A DNA stretch of 15,325 bases, from positions 1-15,325 of the forward strand of contig DATCPY010000206.1 of the NCBI GenBank assembly GCA_036569845.1, given 5' to 3'. A program made the translations under genes and the position numbers. Source of the DNA: UBA4735 sp036569845. GTDB taxonomy: Bacteria > Chloroflexota > Limnocylindria > P2-11E. Numbering within the stretch: the first letter of the stretch is position 1; each line of letters begins with the position of its first letter. Shown in pieces: positions 6,172 through 10,785 of this stretch. The notes below the pieces were generated by a model. The model had not been told where the DNA came from and did no database searches. It saw only the letters and a program-made list of their open reading frames with translations.

Positions 6172-6420
6172 CTAGCTGGCCTGTTTCAGCGCGGCACGGC
6201 GACGAACGGCCTGCTGCTCGTACTTCTCGAGGAACAGCTGACCGCCGCACCGCGGGCAGAGCGGCTGCTCGCCCGCGTCCCAGACGGGGGCTCGCTCGCC
6301 GGTGACGTTCGCGTACGCGATGCGGAGCTGCTCCGGGGTGGGACGGCGCGACTTGGTCGCGACGAGCACCTCACCGGAACCGTGGCCGCAGAAGTAGCAA
6401 TAGAGCTCGGCTCGCAGCAT
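6172..6420 (-). CDS. Small zinc-ribbon protein
   Basis: An 82-residue protein with two Cys pairs, Cys8/Cys11 in YCYFCGHGSGEV and Cys55/Cys58 in CPRCGGQLFLE, that can form one zinc ribbon. A basic linker lies between them and a basic tail (AVRRRAALKQAS) follows. The ATG at 6418-6420 has GGAGG seven bases upstream. I do not recognise a named family; the fold is that of small rubredoxin- or DNA-binding-like ribbons. Upstream are a leader hairpin and a motif shared with the KGG stress-repeat gene. The LuxR-type gene follows 45 bp downstream in the same orientation, so the two are probably cotranscribed. Confidence 0.75.
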   Translation of the reverse strand: MLRAELYCYFCGHGSGEVLVATKSRRPTPEQLRIAYANVTGERAPVWDAGEQPLCPRCGGQLFLEKYEQQAVRRRAALKQAS

Positions 6421-6436
6421 GGCTTGGCCTCCAGAT

Positions 6437-6460
6437 CCTGCTCAGGGAACGACGAGCAGG
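6437..6460 (-). promoter_or_regulatory. Leader hairpin of the zinc-ribbon gene
   Basis: A 7-bp perfect stem (CCTGCTC with GAGCAGG, 10-base loop) lies between the shared upstream motif and the Shine-Dalgarno of the zinc-ribbon gene. If transcription starts just after the motif, this hairpin sits at or near the 5' end of the mRNA, where it could stabilise the message or control translation. Confidence 0.4.
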
Positions 6461-6468
6461 CGTCCGAT

Positions 6469-6490
6469 GTTCCATACCGCCGAACGGGCG
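6469..6490 (-). promoter_or_regulatory. Shared 22-bp motif, copy 1 (zinc-ribbon gene)
   Basis: Plus-strand GTTCCATACCG followed by 11 less conserved bases; 18 of 22 positions match the copy before the KGG gene. Read towards the gene it ends in CGGTATGGAAC, 48 bases from the start codon. GGTAT resembles the -10 of stress (SigB-like) promoters, while GGAAC resembles the -35 of ECF sigma promoters, here followed by CGTCGTT after 14 bases. Which reading is right cannot be decided from two copies. Confidence 0.45.
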
Positions 6491-6528
6491 TTGAGGTTTC
6501 CGTATCACCGGATACATGGGGATACGCA

Positions 6529-6547
6529 GGCCCGAGGCTTTCGGACC
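6529..6547 (-). terminator. Weak hairpin after the 101-residue protein gene
   Basis: A 7-bp stem with one G-T pair (GGTCCGA with TCGGGCC, loop AAGCC on the minus strand) starts 15 bases after the stop of the upstream minus-strand gene. There is no T tract. It could be a terminator separating that gene from the zinc-ribbon promoter region. Confidence 0.3.
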
Positions 6548-6562
6548 GCAGGCCCCCCAGGG

Positions 6563-6868
6563 CTAGCCGGCGGAAGCGACGTCCAGGGACACGATCTCGG
6601 ACGGATCGCGCAGCACGGTGAGCTGGCGGATCACGCCACGGGGAATGATGTGGAAGTCGTTGTGGCGGTATTCCTTGCCCTCGTTGGTGATGTCGTAGTC
6701 GCCGACGACCACGATGTAGTCCTCGGTCTCCTTCCAAAGGAGCCCGCAGGTGAGCTTGCGCAGCCGATAGGCCTCGAAGTCGTCGGGGATCGCGGTGCGC
6801 GTGTAGGCGGTGATGTCTTCCCACTCGACGGCAACGAGTGCAGTGCCGATGCGATCGACCGCGTCCAA
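6563..6868 (-). CDS. Unrecognised 101-residue protein
   Basis: The start is taken as TTG at 6866-6868 because a strong purine-rich ribosome-binding site (GAGGAGAGGGA) ends two bases upstream and a good promoter lies about 90 bases further up; the frame is open to 7033, but that part covers the promoter. The protein begins LDAVDRIGTALVAVEWEDIT and then reads LTCGLLWKETEDYIVVVGDY, DITNEGKEYRHNDFHIIPRG, VIRQLTVL. The order of a W-x-D strand, a GxLxxExxDxIVV strand and an IIPxGxIxxL end is loosely like small beta-rich proteins found in phages and plasmids. This likeness is from memory and weak. No signal peptide or membrane helix is seen. The function is unknown. Confidence 0.6.
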   Translation of the reverse strand: MDAVDRIGTALVAVEWEDITAYTRTAIPDDFEAYRLRKLTCGLLWKETEDYIVVVGDYDITNEGKEYRHNDFHIIPRGVIRQLTVLRDPSEIVSLDVASAG

Positions 6869-6892
6869 CTTCCCTCTCCTCGACGAGCGAGC

Positions 6893-6938
6893 GAGCGCTG
6901 TGCGCTCACCGGTACATCTCACGGTCGGATGAGACCGT
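6893..6938 (-). promoter_or_regulatory. Two hairpins in the 5' leader of the 101-residue protein gene
   Basis: Two perfect 6-bp stems lie between the predicted promoter and the ribosome-binding site: 6921-6926 with 6933-6938 (ACGGTC/GACCGT, 6-base loop) and 6893-6898 with 6902-6907 (GAGCGC/GCGCTC, 3-base loop). They would fold in the first part of an mRNA leader of about 80 bases. No known riboswitch is recognised. Confidence 0.35.
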
Positions 6939-6954
6939 TCGCGTACAGGAACGG

Positions 6955-6982
6955 ACGATAGGAAGGTGTGTTCCGGTGTCAA
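6955..6982 (-). promoter_or_regulatory. Housekeeping-type promoter (TTGACA, 16 bp, TATCGT)
   Basis: On the minus strand TTGACA (6982 to 6977), a 16-bp spacer and TATCGT (6960 to 6955) form the best promoter in the window, aimed at the 101-residue protein gene, with a predicted start near 6948. It lies in a 215-bp gap (6869-7083). The remaining part, 6983-7083, lies downstream of the KGG gene and shows nothing gene-like. Confidence 0.6.
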
Positions 6983-7083
6983 TGCTCTGGCAGGCCTGAT
7001 TCTCCGCGATTGATACGCGTCGAACGCGATCACGCGCCTGCGGTCAGTCGCTCGCTCGGTCTCCGTGCGGTCGATGAAGCTGG

Positions 7084-7425
7084 TCAGCTCGCCTGCCGTC
7101 CGCGAGCGATCAGCTCGGCGACCTTCTGGCCGCCCTTCTTGCCGATCTCCTCGAAGTGCTCGTGGCCGTACTTCTCGGACACGGCGTCGCCGCCGATCTT
7201 CCCGATGCGTCCATAGAACTTCGGCCCGTAGAGCTCTTTCACCCTCTGGCCGCCCTGCTTGCCGATCTGCTCATAGAAGTCGGCACCATGGCGCTGGGCC
7301 GTCGTGCGGCCGCCCTTCTTGCCGATCTGCTCGTAGAACTCCGGCCCGTGGCGCTGCGCCGTGGTCGCACCGCCCTTGCGGCCGGCTTCCGCGACGGTCA
7401 TCGCCCCTTTGGTCTTCGTCACCAT
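7084..7425 (-). CDS. KGG-repeat stress protein
   Basis: A 113-residue, very hydrophilic protein made of exact 20-residue repeats: the GG pair falls at 18-19, 38-39, 58-59, 78-79 and 98-99, each in the context (R/K)-x-GG. The first two repeats are nearly identical (TTAQRHGPEFYEQIGKKGG), while later ones diverge (VKELYGPKFYGRIGKIGG). This is the KGG / stress-induced bacterial acidophilic repeat found in general-stress proteins such as E. coli YciG; its molecular role is unclear and it may act as a disordered protectant. The start is ATG 7423-7425 or, with better spacing (six bases) from AAGGAG, GTG at the second codon. The leader holds a hairpin and a motif shared with the zinc-ribbon gene. Confidence 0.88.
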   Translation of the reverse strand: MVTKTKGAMTVAEAGRKGGATTAQRHGPEFYEQIGKKGGRTTAQRHGADFYEQIGKQGGQRVKELYGPKFYGRIGKIGGDAVSEKYGHEHFEEIGKKGGQKVAELIARGRQAS

Positions 7426-7452
7426 TCACTCCTTCATGACGCCTGCGCACCC

Positions 7453-7482
7453 AGCGGCTTTCCGGCCGCCCGATGGGCCGCT
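7453..7482 (-). promoter_or_regulatory. Leader hairpin of the KGG gene
   Basis: AGCGGC (7453-7458) pairs perfectly with GCCGCT (7477-7482), and internal pairings such as GCCC/GGGC around ATC are possible. It lies ten bases from the shared upstream motif, between it and the ribosome-binding site, in the same relative place as the hairpin of the zinc-ribbon leader. The rest of the 120-bp gap (7426-7545) contains only a 21-codon frame that I do not trust. Confidence 0.4.
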
Positions 7483-7492
7483 TTGGCTGCAA

Positions 7493-7514
7493 GTTCCATA
7501 CCGGCGCTCGGTCG
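7493..7514 (-). promoter_or_regulatory. Shared 22-bp motif, copy 2 (KGG gene)
   Basis: It begins with the same GTTCCATACCG as the copy at 6469 and differs at only four of 22 positions. It lies 67 bases from the KGG start codon. On the coding strand it ends CGGTATGGAAC. Because KGG proteins belong to the general stress response, a stress-sigma promoter core is the most attractive reading, though no matching -35 is convincing. Confidence 0.45.
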
Positions 7515-7545
7515 GTCGTCCACCGTGCGGGCAATCTCCGGACAC

Positions 7546-8097
7546 TTAGCGCCCGATCTGCATCCGAAGCGTGCACAGGTCGGTGCAGCCGAGGGCGAGC
7601 TTCGTGGCGTTCGACAGATCGATCGCGCGCCCGGCGATGTAGGGGCCGCGGTCGATCACGGTGACGGTCACTGAATGGCTGCCATAGGTCAGGGTCAGTG
7701 CCGTCCCGCAGGGGAGGGTCAGGTGGGCGACACCGAGGATCTCAGGCGTGTACGTCTGGCCGCAGGCGGTCAGGTTCCCGTAGAACCCGGGGCCGTACCA
7801 GGACGCCAGCACGATCGCGTCGCCCCCTTGCGCGGGGACGGCAGCCGCAGGCGCCAGCGCGGCAGCAGTTGCGGCAGCGGTCTCGGCGGGCGCGGTCTGG
7901 GATCCGGCGACAGCAAGGGCGATCAAGACCACGTCTAGACCCCTTGAGATCGCGGCGACCTCATGGAGCGGAGGCAGGTCGAGCGAGCTCGTCCCGGCGA
8001 CGAGCGCGCTGTCCGCAGCGACATGTTTGGTGAGCAGGGCCAGGGCGAAGAGCATCGCGAACACCACAAGCCCTGTGCGCGCCAGGTAAGCCGGCAT
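7546..8097 (-). CDS. RlpA-like double-psi beta-barrel protein
   Basis: A 183-residue protein with a membrane segment at 8-22 (signal or anchor), a second hydrophobic stretch at 54-66, an Ala-rich linker (67-90) and a C-terminal RlpA-like barrel from about 95. Motifs are ASWYGPGFYGNLTACGQ (98-114), VAHLTLPCGT (123-132) and VIDRGPYIAGRAIDLS (147-162). His125 and Asp149 match the residues proposed as catalytic in the lytic transglycosylase RlpA. Four Cys (112, 130, 171, 175) could form disulfides outside the cell. The likely role is binding or cutting cell-wall glycan; activity is inferred. The ATG at 8095-8097 has AGGGGG six bases upstream, which can pair with CTCCCC just before it. The sortase-fold gene lies 162 bp upstream on the same strand. 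Confidence 0.85.
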   Translation of the reverse strand: MPAYLARTGLVVFAMLFALALLTKHVAADSALVAGTSSLDLPPLHEVAAISRGLDVVLIALAVAGSQTAPAETAAATAAALAPAAAVPAQGGDAIVLASWYGPGFYGNLTACGQTYTPEILGVAHLTLPCGTALTLTYGSHSVTVTVIDRGPYIAGRAIDLSNATKLALGCTDLCTLRMQIGR

Positions 8098-8259
8098 CGG
8101 TCACCCCCTGCTTGTCTGGGGAGTTCGCAGGCAGATGCGGGTCCAACCCATGTCCGACGGGGATGCGCGTGTCGGCGGGCGGTACATCGCATGCGGGACG
8201 AGGGCTTGCTTCGTCGCTCAGCCTTTCTCGCGATGCGGTACCTGATCGTTACCGCCCCG
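8098..8259 (-). promoter_or_regulatory. Structured leader of the RlpA-like gene
   Basis: This 162-bp gap has several stems on the minus strand. An outer stem pairs GGTAC-ATCGC (plus 8181-8190) with 8230-8242 around a 3-base bulge, enclosing GACGA/TCGTC (8197-8201 with 8211-8215). Nearer the gene, CTCCCC can pair with the AGGGGG ribosome-binding site, and an alternative CCTGC/GCAGG pairing uses overlapping bases, so the two are mutually exclusive. That is a plausible translation switch. It does not match the riboswitch consensus sequences I know. Confidence 0.3.
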
Positions 8260-8901
8260 TCACGGCCCTGTTGCGGGGACGGCGATCGCGACGTACCGCG
8301 GATCGGTCGGGTTGGGTCCGGTCGAGGTCTGCAGCGTGAGCCGTTCCGCGCTCGTGGGCTGGACCCACGAGACATCGTCGGGCGCCACGCGCGGGTGCAC
8401 TTCGCTGATCACGTACTTCAACGCGCGATCCGGCATCGCGATGAAGACCTCATCTCCGACCCTGGCGTTCCAGAGCGTGAGGAACATGCCGGTGCGCGCG
8501 TGCGCGTAGAGATACGTGTTGCTGCCGAGACCGGGAATGGACGTGCCGGGAAGATGGAACGCGAATCCCTCAGGTGTCTTCTGTTGGTCGATGTCCCGGC
8601 CGATGTCGCCCTCCGCGATCGGCAGATCGATGTTCAACCGCGGGATCTGGACCCGGTACCCGGCCGGGATCGGGGCCCGCGGATCGCGCGACGCCGACGC
8701 GACCGCGCTGGTGACCGGCGCCGCGCTGGTCGTGATCGCGAGCGGCGTCGCAGTGAGGCTCGGGGTCGGGCTCGGGGTCGGGGTCGGGGTCGTGGGCGCG
8801 GGGGTGCCGAGTCCCGCGATGAGCAGAATGCCCGCGACGATGAGCGCGCCACCGGCGATGACCGGAAGGTTCCGTTTCCCTATGCGATAGTGCGGACGCA
8901 C
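8260..8901 (-). CDS. Sortase-fold protein with Ser in place of the catalytic Cys
   Basis: A 213-residue membrane-anchored protein: a basic N-terminus, a single helix at about 12-31, a Thr/Pro-rich linker (33-53), and a sortase barrel from about 82 (YRVQIPRLNIDLPI). Sortase landmarks follow: GTSIPGLGSNTYLYAHAR with His134, the strand RVGDEVFIAMPDRALKYVI, and LTLQTSTGPNPTDPRYVAIAV, where Arg202 is in place. Sortases have TLxTC with the nucleophilic Cys; here the residue is Ser193, encoded by an unambiguous TCG. The usual Cys transpeptidation is therefore unlikely. It may be a Ser-dependent hydrolase or transferase, or a binding protein. The start is GTG at 8899-8901, five bases from the divergent M24 peptidase start, with no obvious Shine-Dalgarno. 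Confidence 0.82.
   Translation of the reverse strand: MRPHYRIGKRNLPVIAGGALIVAGILLIAGLGTPAPTTPTPTPSPTPSLTATPLAITTSAAPVTSAVASASRDPRAPIPAGYRVQIPRLNIDLPIAEGDIGRDIDQQKTPEGFAFHLPGTSIPGLGSNTYLYAHARTGMFLTLWNARVGDEVFIAMPDRALKYVISEVHPRVAPDDVSWVQPTSAERLTLQTSTGPNPTDPRYVAIAVPATGP
8761..8804 (+). repeat. G-rich hexamer repeat with quadruplex potential
   Basis: Within the sortase-fold gene, the stretch encoding the Thr/Pro linker is a tandem of GGGGTC-like hexamers. The plus strand has six runs of three or more G (8762, 8768, 8774, 8780, 8786 and 8794 as run starts, with GGGGG at 8800) separated by two or three bases. This is enough for a G-quadruplex on the strand that templates the sortase mRNA. The linker length may vary by slippage. 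Confidence 0.6.
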
Positions 8902-8906
8902 ATCCC

Positions 8907-10010
8907 ATGCCGAACGTGATGGACCACGCCGCTCGCCGCGCGCGCGCCGCGGCTCGCTGCCGCGATGCCGGCGTGGCGGCGTTGCTGCTCGCGCCCGGCT
9001 CCGACCTGACCTATCTCTCTGGCTACCGCATCTTCTCGAGCGAACGGCTCACCTGCCTGGTGCTGACGAGCGACGGGACGGCGACGCTCGTCGTACCCGC
9101 GCTCGAGGCACCGCGCGCCGCGGTCGCCGCGCCCGATCTCAGGCTCGCGACCTGGACCGAGACGGCCGACCCGTACGCGCTCGTCGCTTCGTTGGTCTTG
9201 CAGCCCGGCGCGCTCGCGGTCGCAGATCAGATGTGGGGGTCGTTCGTCATCCGGCTGCAGGACGCCTTCGCCGGCCGGACCTTCCGCGTCGCTTCCGAGA
9301 TCACAGGCGAGCTGCGGATGCGGAAGGATCGCGCGGAGCTCGACGCGCTCCGCGCGGTGTCCGCGGCCGCAGACCGCGCGTACGTGCGCGCGCTGGACCT
9401 CGAGTTCGCGGGCCGCCGCGAACGCGACGTCGGCGCGGATCTCGCGGCGCTCCTTCGCGACGAAGGGCACGACGAGGTGATGTTCACGATCGTCGCGAGC
9501 GGAGAGAACGGCGCATCGCCACACCATCACACCGGCGATCGGAAGGTCGCTACGGGCGACACCGTGGTCCTCGACTTTGGCGGGACCCGCGCGGGATATG
9601 GATCCGACATCACCCGCACGGTGCACGTCGGCGATCGGCCCAGCGACCTCGTCGTTCGGGTCCACGACGCCGTTCGACGTGCGCAGCAGGCCGCCTACGA
9701 TGCCGCCCGCACCGGGGCGACCGCACAGTCCGTGGACGCGGCGGCGCGCGCGGTCATCGCCGACGCGGGCTACGGCGAGCACTTCATCCACCGCCTGGGG
9801 CACGGCATCGGCCTCGACGGCCACGAGCATCCGTACCTCGTGTCCGGCAATGACCAGCGGCTCCAGCCGGGTATGGCCTTCTCGCTCGAGCCCGGCGTGT
9901 ATCTGCCTGGACGGTTCGGCGTCCGCATCGAGGACATCGCGATCATCGGCGACGACGGCATCTGCGAAGGGCTGAACCGCGTGGACCGCGCACTCGCGAC
10001 CGTGCGCTGA
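8907..10010 (+). CDS. M24-family Xaa-Pro peptidase
   Basis: A 367-residue cytoplasmic metallopeptidase of the aminopeptidase P/prolidase group, normal length. The N-terminal creatinase-like domain covers about 1-140 (LLLAPGSDLTYLSGYRIFSS, GELRMRKDRAELDALR). The pita-bread catalytic domain has all five metal ligands: Asp223 in VVLDFGG, Asp234 in SDITRTVHVG, His299 in RLGHGIGLDGHEHP, Glu328 in SLEPGVYLPG and Glu342 in VRIEDIAI. It should remove residues before proline or split X-Pro dipeptides. ATG 8907 is taken as the start; an in-frame GTG and ATG follow within five codons. GATAGT at 8886-8891 is a possible -10. The gene's TGA overlaps the next ATG (TGATG), so the downstream membrane protein is translationally coupled. 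Confidence 0.92.
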   Translation: MPNVMDHAARRARAAARCRDAGVAALLLAPGSDLTYLSGYRIFSSERLTCLVLTSDGTATLVVPALEAPRAAVAAPDLRLATWTETADPYALVASLVLQPGALAVADQMWGSFVIRLQDAFAGRTFRVASEITGELRMRKDRAELDALRAVSAAADRAYVRALDLEFAGRRERDVGADLAALLRDEGHDEVMFTIVASGENGASPHHHTGDRKVATGDTVVLDFGGTRAGYGSDITRTVHVGDRPSDLVVRVHDAVRRAQQAAYDAARTGATAQSVDAAARAVIADAGYGEHFIHRLGHGIGLDGHEHPYLVSGNDQRLQPGMAFSLEPGVYLPGRFGVRIEDIAIIGDDGICEGLNRVDRALATVR

Positions 10011-10411
10011 TGCGCGTCGCGCTCGCGGCGCTGGTGGCCGCGGCGCTCGACCTCGTGGTCCTGCTTCGGGTCGATCAATGGATCGGGAGCGGCGCCCTTC
10101 TCGCGATCGCGTACCTTCTCATCGCATCCGCGGGCGCAGGGTTCTTCGCTCTCTCGCGCGGCGCGTTCACCGGCGGCCTCGCTGTCTTCCTCGGCGTGAT
10201 CCTCTCCGGCCTCGTCCGGTACTGGCCGCGCGTGAGCTACGCGAACGACCTCGGCGTGTTGCTTGGCTTCGAGGTGCAGCTGCTGATCGCGTTCGTCCCC
10301 TACGTGATCGGCGGCGCGATCGCCGGGCAGCTCGGACAGACTGCACGGCTGCGGCTCGTGCGGCCGGGCCGGGCTGCGCCCGCCCCGGCCGAGCCCCCTT
10401 CAAGAACATGA
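10010..10411 (+). CDS. Small four-helix membrane protein
   Basis: A 133-residue integral membrane protein with hydrophobic segments at about 3-20, 28-48, 54-71 and 80-103, ending in a Pro/Ala/Arg-rich cytoplasmic-type tail. I do not recognise a family. Its ATG overlaps the stop of the M24 peptidase gene by one base, and its TGA overlaps the next ATG (ATGA), so the three genes form a tight coupled operon. A role with the peptidase, such as handling peptides at the membrane, would be a guess. Confidence 0.75.
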   Translation: MRVALAALVAAALDLVVLLRVDQWIGSGALLAIAYLLIASAGAGFFALSRGAFTGGLAVFLGVILSGLVRYWPRVSYANDLGVLLGFEVQLLIAFVPYVIGGAIAGQLGQTARLRLVRPGRAAPAPAEPPSRT

Positions 10412-10785
10412 CGATGGCCCGGATGCTCGCGTCGGTGCTCGCCACCACGACGGGCCTCGCGTTCTGGTGGGGATTGACCGAGCCGCTGCCGGTGCCGCCG
10501 GTCATCCTGCTCGGCGTCAGCGCCGGCATCTTGCTGTGCGCGGGCGTGATCGCGGGCCGCCTCGGCGTCGCGGCCGCGCCGTGCGCGCTCCTCTTCTCGC
10601 TCTTCCTCGGAAGCATCCTCGCGACGCAGATGCACCAGGCGTTCACGCCGTCATTCGCGCCGGTCTCGCATTTCGGCAGCCTGCTCGTGCTCGAGCTTCC
10701 GGCGATCCTCATCCCGCTCGCGATCGCGGCCGCCCTTGGTGCGCTCGGCGGATTCGTCGGAGAGCGGCTGCTCCCCTCTCGCTAG
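10408..10785 (+). CDS. Small four-helix membrane protein
   Basis: A 125-residue integral membrane protein from the ATG that overlaps the preceding stop (ATGA). Hydrophobic segments lie at about 6-23, 28-52, 54-74 and 85-115, and it ends GGFVGERLLPSR. It has about the same size and four-helix plan as the gene before it, so the two may form a heteromeric membrane pair, but the sequences are not obviously alike. No family is recognised. Its TAG overlaps the TAG of convergent nuoN in a CTAG palindrome, leaving no room for a terminator between the two operons. Confidence 0.75.
   Translation: MTMARMLASVLATTTGLAFWWGLTEPLPVPPVILLGVSAGILLCAGVIAGRLGVAAAPCALLFSLFLGSILATQMHQAFTPSFAPVSHFGSLLVLELPAILIPLAIAAALGALGGFVGERLLPSR

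Noticed and set aside
6869..7033. N-terminal extension of the 101-residue protein to 7033
   Set aside because: It would cover a near-consensus promoter, two hairpins and the ribosome-binding site; the added residues look non-coding.
7084..7425. 60-bp periodicity as a DNA repeat or CRISPR-like array
   Set aside because: It is explained by the 20-residue protein repeat; there are no identical repeats with unique spacers.
7437..7502. 21-codon frame (MELAAKAAHRAAGKPLGAQAS) before the KGG gene
   Set aside because: No ribosome-binding site, and its start lies within the shared promoter-like motif; Ala-rich chance frame.
8098..8259. c-di-AMP (ydaO) riboswitch before the RlpA-like gene
   Set aside because: The setting is right, but the conserved core I would expect (CCGAATCCG-type segments) is absent; only an unspecified structured leader is reported.
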